Source: Desulfobacterales bacterium
GTDB lineage: Bacteria > Desulfobacterota > Desulfobacteria > Desulfobacterales > Desulfobacteraceae
Direction of reading: 5' to 3'
Assembly: GCA_023143455.1 (NCBI GenBank)
Contig: JAGLHT010000001.1
Span: 42,243 to 106,242, forward strand
DNA: 64,000 bases
In this document: one piece after another, positions 26,149-35,297 of the stretch
How the letters are laid out: the number at the start of each line of letters is the position of its first letter
Position numbering within the stretch: the stretch's first letter is position 1
The notes under the pieces: generated by a model
The model's input: only the letters and a program-made list of their open reading frames with translations
Told to the model about the DNA's origin: nothing
Database searches by the model: none
Program-made: the position numbers and the translations under genes

Positions 26149-27120
26149 ATGAAAGCACTTGTATGTGGGGTTTCAGGTCAGGATGGAAGCTACCTGGCTA
26201 AATTTTTATTGAAAAATGGATATGATGTATACGGAACATCACGTGATGCACAAGCGTCTTCTTTTAGAAATTTAAAAAAACTCGGTATTAACAATGATGT
26301 TGAAGTGTTATCGCTTGCTCTAAACGATTTTCGGAGTGTTTTGCAGGCGCTAAATAGAATTCAGCCTGATGAGATCTATAATTTAGCCGGCCAGAGTTCA
26401 GTTGGTCTGTCTTTTGAACAGCCTGTTGAAACCATGGAGAGTATTACTATTGGAACATTGAATTTTCTTGAAGCCATAAGGTTTACCGGAAGATCAATCA
26501 AGTTTTATAATGCAGGGTCAAGTGAATGTTTAGGTGATACAGGTGATACTGCGGCAGATGAAAACACTCCTTTTCAACCTAGAAGCCCATATGCAGTGGC
26601 AAAGGCATCTGCGTACTGGACTGTTGCCAATTATAGAGAGGCTTATGATATTTTTGCGTGTACTGGTATTTTATTTAATCATGAATCGCCATTGCGACCG
26701 GAACGTTTTGTAACAAGAAAGATTATTTTATCAGCTTGCAGAATTGCAAACGGTAGTAATGAAAAACTACATCTTGGGAATATCGATATAATGCGGGATT
26801 GGGGATGGGCTCCTGAATATGTTGAGGGCATGTGGTTGATGTTGCAACAAGATAAAGCTGATGACTATATTATTGCAACAGGCCAAACAAATAAACTCGA
26901 AGATTTTATTGCATCTGCTTTTTCAACATTAGGATTGAATTGGAAGCAGCATGTTACTATTGATAAAAGTTTGTATCGCCCGACCGATATAGCAATTGGC
27001 AGAGGTAATCCTCAGAAGGCTATGGCGAAATTAGGTTGGCATGCTAAGTATCACATGAAAGATGTCGTGAAAATGATGATTGAGGATGAAAAAAAGTGGA
27101 AAGACTCGAAGGTGGATTAA
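26149..27120 (+). CDS. gmd: GDP-mannose 4,6-dehydratase family protein (Gmd or heptose-type DmhA/WcbK)
   Basis: A 323-aa extended SDR with GVSGQDGSYL at residues 7-16, the Ser/Glu dehydratase pair in SSE at 124-126 and the catalytic Tyr148-x3-Lys152 in RSPYAVAK. NHESPLRPERFVTRKI and RDWGWAPEYVEGMW are diagnostic of GDP-mannose 4,6-dehydratases. Relatives act instead on GDP-D-glycero-D-manno-heptose to give 6-deoxyheptose. With HddA and HddC homologues in the same locus, that substrate is a real possibility. It overlaps the next gene by 25 bases. Confidence 0.87.
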   Translation: MKALVCGVSGQDGSYLAKFLLKNGYDVYGTSRDAQASSFRNLKKLGINNDVEVLSLALNDFRSVLQALNRIQPDEIYNLAGQSSVGLSFEQPVETMESITIGTLNFLEAIRFTGRSIKFYNAGSSECLGDTGDTAADENTPFQPRSPYAVAKASAYWTVANYREAYDIFACTGILFNHESPLRPERFVTRKIILSACRIANGSNEKLHLGNIDIMRDWGWAPEYVEGMWLMLQQDKADDYIIATGQTNKLEDFIASAFSTLGLNWKQHVTIDKSLYRPTDIAIGRGNPQKAMAKLGWHAKYHMKDVVKMMIEDEKKWKDSKVD

Positions 27121-27986
27121 GATCTCAAGGATTATATAAAGGACCTCTTAGTTTAAGGGAAATTCGAGATACAAACAAAACATTTGAATTGGCAGGGTGT
27201 TTAAATAAAAATAAAGAATTTCCGCTCATTTCTGTTATAACTGTTTTATATAATGGTGAAAAATACCTTGAACAAACTATACAGAGCGTCCTTTCACAAA
27301 CCTACCCAAACATTGAATATATTATTATTGATGGAGGTAGTACTGATGATTCATTAGGTATTATTCAAAAATATTCTGATAAAATTGATTATTTTGTAAG
27401 TGAAAATGATAATGGCATATATCATGCTATGAATAAAGGCATACAGCTTTCAAATGGAGAATTGATCGGTATTATAAACTGCGACGACTGGTATTCTGAA
27501 ATTGCTGTGGAACTCGTTGTAAAAAAATATCTGGCGTTGGAAGAGAGAGATAATGTTATTATCAGCGGTGGATTGCGATGCATTAATGCCAGGGGGAAAG
27601 TAGGTTATGAGATAATCCGGGAAGAAAGTGATATTGATAAATATATAAAAAAAACAATGCCTATTAACCATCCTGCAACATTTGTTTCTGCACAAACATA
27701 TCAGACTGTTGGTATGTTTGATGAAAGATTCATAATTTCTGCAGACTATAATTTTGTTTGTCAGGCGTATTACTCTTCTATTGTGAAATTTTATTTTTGT
27801 AAGGATATACTAACTAATATGCGGTTTGGTGGGTTATCTACAGAAACCAGAAATATTTTTTTAATAGCAAAAGAGAATTATCTTGTTCGTAAAGAGTACA
27901 TATCCATGATTGAGAATCTGTATTATATGGCGCGTTCTTTATTAATTAACCTGCTAAAGGCAACCTTTGCCAAGTTTAGAAAATAA
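27096..27986 (+). CDS. Family 2 glycosyltransferase
   Basis: A 296-aa GT-A transferase with a 40-residue N-terminal extension before the fold starts (ISVITVLYNGEKYL at 45-58), DGGSTDD at 79-85 and the metal-binding INCDDWYS near residue 128. It is a WcaA/WcaE-type inverting transferase. The gene begins 25 bases inside gmd, so the N-terminal extension is partly dictated by the overlap. Translation may instead start a little later, but no better ribosome site was found. Confidence 0.85.
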   Translation: MERLEGGLRSQGLYKGPLSLREIRDTNKTFELAGCLNKNKEFPLISVITVLYNGEKYLEQTIQSVLSQTYPNIEYIIIDGGSTDDSLGIIQKYSDKIDYFVSENDNGIYHAMNKGIQLSNGELIGIINCDDWYSEIAVELVVKKYLALEERDNVIISGGLRCINARGKVGYEIIREESDIDKYIKKTMPINHPATFVSAQTYQTVGMFDERFIISADYNFVCQAYYSSIVKFYFCKDILTNMRFGGLSTETRNIFLIAKENYLVRKEYISMIENLYYMARSLLINLLKATFAKFRK

Positions 27987-28002
27987 AAAAACCAACAATA
28001 CA

Positions 28003-28935
28003 ATGTGTGGAGAAAAAATTGCATGCGTGACAGGCGCTTCAGGTCGAATCGGACGCAGGCTTGTTGAAAAATTAAAAGAACAAGATTTCCAAGTAAGAGT
28101 TCTACGGCATAGAAATAATATTGATGATAAAGATTTGTTGATATATCAGGGTGATATAGGAAATAAAGAATTAATTGAAGAATTCCTGACAGGCGCACAA
28201 TATCTTTTCCATTTTGCAGCTGAATTAAATGATCAAAATAAAATGATAGATATTAATGTTAGTGGGACAAAAACTATAGTTGAAGCTGCAAAAAACAAAA
28301 CAATTAAATATTTTTGTTTTTTAAGCAGTGCTGGAGTTGTTGGCAAAGTAGAGCAAAAAGAAGTAAATGAAAAAATAAAGTGCATTCCACAGAATTTATA
28401 TGAAAAGAGTAAGTTCGAAGCTGAACGTATTGTTCTTTCAGGGATTGAAGGGTGCCAAGTTGTTGCTTTGCGTCCTACAAATGTTGTAGATGAAAATAAC
28501 CATGGCGTTATGCAATTTTTAAATTCAAACAGTTTGCCGGCTAAAGCTAAATTATTTTTACGAGGCGGCGAGTGCGCACATGTGGTGCATGCAGAGGATG
28601 TAGTCAATGCAGCGCTATATTTTATTGAGAAAGAATTTGGAGAACCAGAATGCTTTTTTGTAGGGTATGACGAAGACTATCTCAATACTTTTTCTGGGCT
28701 AAGGTTCTTATATGATTCATATGAAAAAAAGCTTACAACTAAAGAAACACCTATACAAGTGCATCTACCGATTATCATTCCATATGTTTTAAGAAAAATT
28801 TTACGTGGGCATGGTAATATGGGCGATGTAAAGTACTCTTCAAAAAAGATTCTATCACATGGTTTTAATTATAAAATTGGCTTAAGCGAGACAGTGAGAA
28901 GATTCCGGGACAGTATGCATAAAGATACAAAATGA
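28003..28935 (+). CDS. NAD(P)-dependent sugar epimerase/reductase (extended SDR)
   Basis: A 310-aa extended SDR. TGASGRIG at residues 10-17 binds the cofactor, LSSAGVVG precedes the catalytic pair Tyr133-x3-Lys137 (YEKSK). An upstream in-frame TTG (27967) would overlap the preceding gene; the ATG at 28003 matches where the family fold begins. It could be the 4-reductase or epimerase acting after the Gmd-type dehydratase two genes upstream, which would give a GDP-deoxyhexose or GDP-6-deoxyheptose. It overlaps the next gene by four bases. Confidence 0.8.
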   Translation: MCGEKIACVTGASGRIGRRLVEKLKEQDFQVRVLRHRNNIDDKDLLIYQGDIGNKELIEEFLTGAQYLFHFAAELNDQNKMIDINVSGTKTIVEAAKNKTIKYFCFLSSAGVVGKVEQKEVNEKIKCIPQNLYEKSKFEAERIVLSGIEGCQVVALRPTNVVDENNHGVMQFLNSNSLPAKAKLFLRGGECAHVVHAEDVVNAALYFIEKEFGEPECFFVGYDEDYLNTFSGLRFLYDSYEKKLTTKETPIQVHLPIIIPYVLRKILRGHGNMGDVKYSSKKILSHGFNYKIGLSETVRRFRDSMHKDTK

Positions 28936-30059
28936 AAATATTAAATGTAACTATGTCAATAGATGAAATGCGAGGTGGTGGTACAGCTGAACGAACAGTT
29001 CAAATCAGTAAAGCACTTAGCAATATAGATTGTGATTGTCGTATATTAGCATTAGATATTGGAATTACAAATGAGGTAAAAGAAAAATTAAAAAATATAA
29101 GTTTGATATTGCTTAAATGTATTAACAAGAGATTTTATATACCAAGTTTTAGTTTAAAGATTATAAAAAAAGCTGTCAAAGATTCTGATTTCATTCATTT
29201 GATGGGACATTGGACTTTAATAAATGCTATTGTATTTTATTACATCCAGAAATACAAAAAACCATATAGCGCATGCCCTGCTGGCGCACTTCAAATTTAT
29301 GGGAGATCAAAGTTATTGAAAAATTTTTATAATTTGATAATTGGGAATAAAATAATTAGGAATGCAAGTAAATGCATTGCCATTACAGAAAAAGAACGGT
29401 CTGATTTTTATTCTTACGGAGTATCTAATAATCAAATTATTTCAATACCAAATGGTATTAACATTGAAGATTATAAATATGACGATAATAATATATTTAA
29501 GAAAAAATTTAATATCACAAAAAAAATTATATTATTTCTTGGACGGCTAAATCATATAAAAGGTCCGGATATCCTTTTAAGTGCATTTATTGATTTAAAA
29601 GAAAAGCTAAAGGATTATCAGCTGTTAATGATTGGACCTGATGAAGGAATGTTGAATGCAATGAAGAATAAGGTTAAGGATTCAAATAGTTTAGATGATG
29701 TAATATTTACCGGGTATGTCGGTGGAATAGAAAAATCAATGGCATATCATGCTGCTGATTTCGTAGTTATCCCTTCAAGGCAGGAAGCAATGTCAATAGT
29801 AGTTTTAGAAGCTGGAATAACTGGGACACCGGTAGTGATAACAGATCAGTGTGGTTTTGACGAGATTGAAAATGTAGATGGGGGAGTAGTTGTAACTGCA
29901 ACTATTGAAGGTGTGAAAGCTGGCATGGAAGCGCTTTTTGTGGATACAGATAAATTAGTTGAAAAAGGTAAGAACCTGAAACAATTCTGCAAAAAACATT
30001 ATACATGGAATGCTTCAGCTCTAAAGTATCAGAAAATACATAATGAATTTATTCAGTAA
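28932..30059 (+). CDS. Family 4 glycosyltransferase
   Basis: A 375-aa GT-B transferase. The N-terminus MKILNVTMSIDEMRGGGTAERTVQI is the glycine-rich acceptor-side loop; ILFLGRLNHIKGPDILL near residue 197 and PSRQEAMSIVVLEAGITGTPVV near residue 279 are the donor-site and E-x7-E motifs of GT4. It overlaps the SDR by four bases (ATGA), continuing the gmd-GT2-SDR-GT4 operon. Donor and acceptor are unknown. Confidence 0.88.
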   Translation: MKILNVTMSIDEMRGGGTAERTVQISKALSNIDCDCRILALDIGITNEVKEKLKNISLILLKCINKRFYIPSFSLKIIKKAVKDSDFIHLMGHWTLINAIVFYYIQKYKKPYSACPAGALQIYGRSKLLKNFYNLIIGNKIIRNASKCIAITEKERSDFYSYGVSNNQIISIPNGINIEDYKYDDNNIFKKKFNITKKIILFLGRLNHIKGPDILLSAFIDLKEKLKDYQLLMIGPDEGMLNAMKNKVKDSNSLDDVIFTGYVGGIEKSMAYHAADFVVIPSRQEAMSIVVLEAGITGTPVVITDQCGFDEIENVDGGVVVTATIEGVKAGMEALFVDTDKLVEKGKNLKQFCKKHYTWNASALKYQKIHNEFIQ

Positions 30060-30113
30060 TGTATTAGATGTTTTAATCTATTATAATAATTTATTAATAT
30101 AAAAAGGCAATTT

Positions 30114-31127
30114 ATGTTTAATGATAAAGTGTTGTTGATTACTGGTGGAACAGGATCCTTTGGTAATGCAGTTTTAAGCCGTTTCCTTGAAACAGGAATA
30201 AGAGAGATTAGGATTTTCAGCCGTGACGAAAAAAAACAGGATGACATGCGTTATAAGCTACGGAATGAAAAAGTAAAATATTATATTGGTGATGTCAGGG
30301 ATTATGATAGTATCAATAAAGCCCTGAATAATGTTGACTACGTATTTCATGCTGCTGCTCTTAAACAAGTACCTTCTTGTGAGTTTTATCCCATTGAGGC
30401 TGTAAAAACTAATATTCTTGGGACTGAGAATGTTCTTAATGCTGCTATTGCCAATTGTGTAAAAAAAGTGATTGTTCTTAGTACTGATAAAGCTGTGTAT
30501 CCAATTAATGTAATGGGAATGTCAAAAGCTTTGAGTGAGAAAGTGATGGTTGCCAGATCAAGAGGTGTTGACCCCAATATTAGTATGTTATGTGCTACAC
30601 GCTACGGAAACGTAATGGCATCGCGTGGGTCGGTTATACCTCTGTTTGTTAAACAAATCAAAACAGGGCAACCGATTACAATAACTGATCCGGAAATGAC
30701 CAGGTTTCTGATGTCATTGGACGAAGCTGTCGAACTTGTGCTTTTTGCATATGAAAACGCAACACAGGGTGATATCTTTATCCAAAAATCTCCAGCCTCA
30801 ACTATTGGAGTTCTTGCACAAGCTTTAAAGCAATTATTTAATGCTAAAAACGAAATTAAAATAATTGGAACACGTCATGGTGAAAAAAAATATGAAACGC
30901 TTGTTAATAGAGAAGAACTTGCCTTAGCTGAGGGCATGGGTGATTATTTAAGAATTAAACCGGATGTTAGAGATTTAAACTATAATAAATTTTTTGTTGA
31001 GGGAGAGAACAGGCTTTCAGTTGAAAAGGACTATACATCACACAACACCAGAAGGTTAGATGTTGACGAAGTTATTGAAAAGCTAAAAACTTTGGACGTT
31101 ATTCAAGATTCATTGAAAGAAATGTAA
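30114..31127 (+). CDS. fnlA: UDP-GlcNAc 4,6-dehydratase/5-epimerase (FnlA/CapE/WbvB-like)
   Basis: A 337-aa short-form dehydratase with GGTGSFG at residues 11-17, Thr124-Asp125-Lys126 and Met134-x3-Lys138 replacing the usual Tyr-x3-Lys, which is the FlaA1/CapE/FnlA signature. The enzyme dehydrates and inverts UDP-GlcNAc to a UDP-4-keto-6-deoxy-L-sugar. An RmlD-like reductase follows and a 2-epimerase lies three genes on, completing the three-enzyme route to UDP-L-FucNAc or UDP-L-RhaNAc/L-QuiNAc. An AAAAGGCA ribosome site is present. Confidence 0.88.
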   Translation: MFNDKVLLITGGTGSFGNAVLSRFLETGIREIRIFSRDEKKQDDMRYKLRNEKVKYYIGDVRDYDSINKALNNVDYVFHAAALKQVPSCEFYPIEAVKTNILGTENVLNAAIANCVKKVIVLSTDKAVYPINVMGMSKALSEKVMVARSRGVDPNISMLCATRYGNVMASRGSVIPLFVKQIKTGQPITITDPEMTRFLMSLDEAVELVLFAYENATQGDIFIQKSPASTIGVLAQALKQLFNAKNEIKIIGTRHGEKKYETLVNREELALAEGMGDYLRIKPDVRDLNYNKFFVEGENRLSVEKDYTSHNTRRLDVDEVIEKLKTLDVIQDSLKEM

Positions 31128-31204
31128 TTCAATGCTATACAAATCGTTGTTGGTCAATAGAAATAAAAAAGTATGAACTCAGATAGTTGTATTTAAATAA
31201 AAAT

Positions 31205-32062
31205 ATGAAAAAGATATTAATATTTGGTTCGAGAGGAATGTTAGGACATATAGTGTCCAGTTATTTAATCGACACTCAGAGATACCAAGTTATTGGTTCG
31301 GCAATACAGGATAACAAACTGGATTCACATTATCCAGTTGATGTTTGCGATCAAATTGAAGTTGAAGAATACGTACGGAGAAAAAAACCAGATATTGTTA
31401 TTAACTGTGCAGGTATTCTAGTAAATGATTCTGAAAATAGTGTCGAGAATGCTATCAAAGTTAATAGTCTATTTCCCAATATTCTTTCACGTATGGGAGA
31501 AGAATTAAAATACAAGTTAATACATATTAGTACAGACTGTGTTTTCTCTGGCAATAAAGGTGATTATATCGAAACATCCTTTCTGAATGGTGAATCAGTT
31601 TATGCCAGAACTAAAATTCTGGGAGAATTTAATAACGATAATAATCTAATTATTAGGACTTCAATAATCGGTCCGGAGTTAAAAGCCAATGGTAGTGGTT
31701 TGTTAGATTGGTTTCTTAATCAGGATAGTGATGTAGGTGGGTTTGTTAACGCTTTTTGGACAGGTGTAACGACATTGGAGTTGGCCAAAGGTATTGATGA
31801 GTTCATCAAGCAAGATGTATCAGGTATCTATCATTTCGTATGTAGAGAAAAGATTTCAAAATGGGAATTGCTAAAACTTATCAAAAAAATCTGGCAAAAG
31901 GAAAATATAAAAATTACTAAAAATGAGGAATATAAAACGGATAAAAGCTTACTAAATACTAGATCTGATTTTAAATTTACTGTGAAAAAATATGAAGAGA
32001 TGCTGCTTGAATTAAAAAATTGGATAGATAGCAATAGGAATTTATATCCACACTATAAATAA
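31205..32062 (+). CDS. RmlD-like SDR reductase (WbvR/FnlB role)
   Basis: A 285-aa atypical SDR with GSRGMLG at residues 8-14, HISTDCVFSG at about 107-116 and Tyr133-x3-Lys137 (YARTK), the RmlD pattern. I chose ATG 31205; an in-frame TTG 18 bases upstream has no good ribosome site. In the CapE-CapF/FnlA-FnlB pathway the second enzyme is about 370 aa with a C-terminal cupin, which is absent here. The short RmlD-like form matches WbvR, the C4 reductase of the UDP-L-RhaNAc/L-QuiNAc route. That assignment is an inference from length and neighbours. Confidence 0.78.
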   Translation: MKKILIFGSRGMLGHIVSSYLIDTQRYQVIGSAIQDNKLDSHYPVDVCDQIEVEEYVRRKKPDIVINCAGILVNDSENSVENAIKVNSLFPNILSRMGEELKYKLIHISTDCVFSGNKGDYIETSFLNGESVYARTKILGEFNNDNNLIIRTSIIGPELKANGSGLLDWFLNQDSDVGGFVNAFWTGVTTLELAKGIDEFIKQDVSGIYHFVCREKISKWELLKLIKKIWQKENIKITKNEEYKTDKSLLNTRSDFKFTVKKYEEMLLELKNWIDSNRNLYPHYK

Positions 32063-32125
32063 ATAACATCATTCTTCAGATAACCATCAAGCTCTTGAAC
32101 TTAAAAGTATAAAAGTGAATAATAT

Positions 32126-32884
32126 ATGAACTATAATCTCAGTTTTGCAATTGGACTCCCTGTTTTCAACGAAGAAATGGCGGTCGAACAAGCTGTGTCC
32201 TCCATTGATAAAATGCTAGAAACCATTGATATACCTACAAAAATTATCGCTATTAATGATGGTAGCACTGATTCTTCAAGTCAAATCCTTAAACAACTTG
32301 CAAACAAGTTTTCACGGCTGGTTGTTGTGGAGCATGAAAAAAACCAAGGTTACGGTGGCGCTTGTTTTACCGGTCTAAAAACAGCTTATGACTTAGGCCA
32401 GGACTATATTTTATTTATGGATTGTGATCTTACTCAAGATCCACAATATATCAACAGCTTTATCCCCAAGATGCGTGAAGGGTACGTTCTAATAAAAGCT
32501 TCTAGATACGCTAAAGAAGGCAAGGTTGAAGGTGTTGAGTTTTATCGTGTGGCCATTTCATGGGTGGGTAACAATATAGCCAAAATTTTATGGAGACTTC
32601 CTCTTCGCGATTTTACTAATGGATTTCGTGCTATTCGATCTGATCATTTTAAGTACTTACAGTTAAAGCAGCGTGGGTTTTCTGTTTTGATGGAAGAGAT
32701 CTACTACCTAAGTTCTGTAACAAAGAATTTCGTGGAAGTTCCCTACACTTTAACAGTAAGAGAAAAGGGAAACTCAAGTTTTCGATATACTCCAAAAGTT
32801 TTTTGGAATTACCTGAGATATCCCATTCTCAGTTTTTTTGGAATCAAACCAAAATTTCCAGAGGAAATATCAGGAGAAGATTAA
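32126..32884 (+). CDS. Family 2 glycosyltransferase, polyprenyl-phosphate type
   Basis: A 252-aa GT-A transferase resembling dolichol-phosphate mannosyltransferases: LPVFNEE at residues 11-17, AINDGSTDSS at 42-51, the metal site MDCDLTQDP near residue 98, and DFTNGFRAIR near residue 163. No C-terminal transmembrane pair is present. Such enzymes charge polyprenyl phosphate with a sugar for use by GT-C transferases on the outer side, and GT39-like proteins lie at 35298 and 42814. Its stop abuts the next start codon. Confidence 0.83.
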   Translation: MNYNLSFAIGLPVFNEEMAVEQAVSSIDKMLETIDIPTKIIAINDGSTDSSSQILKQLANKFSRLVVVEHEKNQGYGGACFTGLKTAYDLGQDYILFMDCDLTQDPQYINSFIPKMREGYVLIKASRYAKEGKVEGVEFYRVAISWVGNNIAKILWRLPLRDFTNGFRAIRSDHFKYLQLKQRGFSVLMEEIYYLSSVTKNFVEVPYTLTVREKGNSSFRYTPKVFWNYLRYPILSFFGIKPKFPEEISGED

Positions 32885-34084
32885 ATGAGATCTACTTGTA
32901 GAGTATGTGGCAGTAGTGATTTGGAACTAATACTTGATCTAGGGAGGCAACCTCTTGCAGGAGGCTTCTTGCCAGATAGTGCAGATGCAAAAATGAAAGA
33001 AAAAAAACATCCACTGCCAATACATTTTTGTAACGAATGTGGCTTAGTACAAACCCTTTACGTGGTACCAGCCGATGTTTTGTTCACAAATTATTGTTTT
33101 TCATCAAGTACAATTCCCTACTTAGTTGAACATTTTGAAAATTATGGAAAGTGGATCGTTGATAAGCTTAAGCCACAAACTGTTATTGAGTTTGGTTGTA
33201 ATGACGGAATTCTGCTAAGCCCTCTTAAAGATATGGGTGTCACTGTAATAGGGATAGATATTTCAGAAAATATAACAGAAATGGCACGAGCAAAAGGATT
33301 AAATGTAAAAACAGGGTTTTTTAATCAAGAAACGGCAGAGCAAATAAAATCAGAAGTGGGCGAGGTTGATGTCATCACAGGTAGTAATTGTTTTCCTCAT
33401 AATGATGATCTAGGTGAAATCCTTAAAGCGACTCATAGTTTGTTAAATAAAAACGGTCATTTGTGCCTGGAAGTTATGTACGCTCGTTCATTAAACGATA
33501 CATGGCAATGGGACTCCATGTACCATGAGCATTTAAACTACTTTTGTTTATTAACACTTGAAAATCTCTTTAATCGCCATGGTCTACATACAGTTCATGC
33601 AGAAATAGTTCCGATGCATGCTGGTTCTTTAAGGATAATAGCTGCTGTTAATCCCGATGAAGAAGCATCTGAGAGTGTTCTTAAACTCATGGCTGAAGAA
33701 CATGAACAGAAACTTATTAGTAAAGAAACCTGGTTAAAATTTGGAGTTGGTGTAAATCGTCAAATTGAAATTACAAAAGTAACTCTAAAAAACTTAAGTA
33801 AAAATGCTAGAATATGGGGCTATGGCGCTGCTGGAAGAGCGACAATGTGGGTAAATGCTTGCGATATGGATTACCTTGAATTCATTGTGGATTCATCTCC
33901 TCTAAGAAGTGGGAGATTAATGCCAGGCACCCATACACCTATAGTATATCCTGAAGCTCTTAAAATAAATCCTCCTGATTATATTTTTGTTCCTGCTTGG
34001 AATTATATTGATATTATTATGGAAAAAGAGAGTTGGTATAAAGGTATATGGTGTGTTCCAGTGCCAGAACTTAAATTTTTATAA
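32885..34084 (+). CDS. Zinc-binding sugar C-methyltransferase (NovU/TcaB9-like)
   Basis: A 399-aa three-part protein: an N-terminal zinc-binding domain (Cys5, Cys8, Cys49, Cys52), a SAM-binding domain with IEFGCNDG at 101-108, and a C-terminal Rossmann-like domain with GYGAAGRATMWVN. The motif YHEHLNYF at 213-220 is the catalytic Tyr/His/Glu/His segment of sugar C-methyltransferases such as TcaB9 and NovU, which methylate C3 or C5 of 4-keto sugar nucleotides. Branched C-methyl sugars are therefore expected in the glycan. CAGGAGAAG precedes the ATG. Confidence 0.85.
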   Translation: MRSTCRVCGSSDLELILDLGRQPLAGGFLPDSADAKMKEKKHPLPIHFCNECGLVQTLYVVPADVLFTNYCFSSSTIPYLVEHFENYGKWIVDKLKPQTVIEFGCNDGILLSPLKDMGVTVIGIDISENITEMARAKGLNVKTGFFNQETAEQIKSEVGEVDVITGSNCFPHNDDLGEILKATHSLLNKNGHLCLEVMYARSLNDTWQWDSMYHEHLNYFCLLTLENLFNRHGLHTVHAEIVPMHAGSLRIIAAVNPDEEASESVLKLMAEEHEQKLISKETWLKFGVGVNRQIEITKVTLKNLSKNARIWGYGAAGRATMWVNACDMDYLEFIVDSSPLRSGRLMPGTHTPIVYPEALKINPPDYIFVPAWNYIDIIMEKESWYKGIWCVPVPELKFL

Positions 34085-34115
34085 AAACAATTTTAACAAT
34101 AGGAAGTAAATAGCA

Positions 34116-35198
34116 ATGAAAGTAATGACAATCTGTGGAACAAGACCTGAAATGATTAAATTATGGTCAACGATTAAAAAATTAGATAACTCAAATTTTG
34201 AGCATATCTTTGTCCATACCGGACAAAACTTCACTCCAGAACTTAAGGATTTCTTTTTCAATGACTTAGAGCTTAGAAAACCCGATTACAATCTGGATAT
34301 AGATGTTTCCTCCTACGGTAATGAAGTATCAGATGTTATAAAAAAGTCAGACGAATTATTTAAGAAAGTTAAACCAGATGCTCTTCTCATTCTAGGAGAT
34401 ACATACAGCGGTTTGTCTATTCTTCCTGCATCGAATCAAGGAATCAAGGTATTTCACCTGGAAGCAGGACTAAGAGCTTGGGACAAAAGAATGCCTGAGC
34501 AGAGGAACAGAGTTCTAATTGATCATATGTCTGACTTTCTACTGCCATACTATGATTACCATAGGGAAAATCTTTTAAGGGAAGGAATTCATCCTTCCAA
34601 AATCGTTTGCACAGGCAACCCTGTTTACGAAGCTATGACAAACTTCCTGCCTCAAATAGAATCTAGTGATATTTTAAACTACTTCGATGTAAAACCAAAC
34701 GAATACTTAACCGCCACTATTCATAGAAAAGAGAATGTTGATGATATGGTTGAACTACAAAAGATCCTTGATGGTCTGGGACTTATTTGTAAAAAACTTC
34801 AAAAGAAGGTTATATATCTTATGCATCCGCGTACACTAAGTAAAATTGACAACGTAATAGTTCCAAAGGATGTAATCGTTCATAAACCACTTGGATTCTA
34901 TGATTTTAACAGACTTAATATGAGTGCTTATTGTCTTATAGGGGACTCTGGATCAACAGCAGAGGAAGGACTATTCTTCAAGAAACCTGTTGTTAGTATC
35001 AGAAAAACTACTGAGAGATACGAAACCCTTGAAAGTGGTGGACATATTGTTGCTGGTACTGAACCTCAAGATATTGTTGACTCTGTACTAACAATTGTAA
35101 ATCAGGAATGGGCATGCAGATATGATATGTGTGAGAACTTTTCTCCATCAAATGTAATTATTAATGCAGTAAGATCTAAAATAACTAATTTTTTCTAG
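34116..35198 (+). CDS. UDP-N-acetylglucosamine 2-epimerase family (FnlC/WbvD/WecB-like)
   Basis: A 360-aa GT-B-fold epimerase with CGTRPEMIK at residues 7-15, VHTGQN at 33-38, HLEAGLRAWDKRMPEQRNR near residue 112 and GDSGSTAEEG near residue 274, all standard for the WecB family. Together with the dehydratase at 30114 and the reductase at 31205 it should perform the final C2 epimerisation giving a UDP-2-acetamido-2,6-dideoxy-L-hexose. The two intervening genes (GT2, C-methyltransferase) are probably separate functions. An ATAGGAAGT site precedes the ATG. Confidence 0.87.
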   Translation: MKVMTICGTRPEMIKLWSTIKKLDNSNFEHIFVHTGQNFTPELKDFFFNDLELRKPDYNLDIDVSSYGNEVSDVIKKSDELFKKVKPDALLILGDTYSGLSILPASNQGIKVFHLEAGLRAWDKRMPEQRNRVLIDHMSDFLLPYYDYHRENLLREGIHPSKIVCTGNPVYEAMTNFLPQIESSDILNYFDVKPNEYLTATIHRKENVDDMVELQKILDGLGLICKKLQKKVIYLMHPRTLSKIDNVIVPKDVIVHKPLGFYDFNRLNMSAYCLIGDSGSTAEEGLFFKKPVVSIRKTTERYETLESGGHIVAGTEPQDIVDSVLTIVNQEWACRYDMCENFSPSNVIINAVRSKITNFF

Positions 35199-35297
35199 GA
35201 ATGATATCTGCCTAAACCCAAAATTTTTTATTAAAACCTCAAAAGTAACTTTTTTTCGATAAAGCACTAGATAAACCGTAAAAAAATTAAACATATT

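Noticed and set aside
28233..28607. 124-aa open frame on the - strand
   Set aside because: It is antisense to an SDR with clear cofactor and catalytic motifs, and its translation shows no family features.
35199..35297. AAAGTAACTTTTTTT in the gap after the 2-epimerase gene as an intrinsic terminator
   Set aside because: The possible stem is only five A/T-rich pairs with a one-base loop, too weak to terminate.
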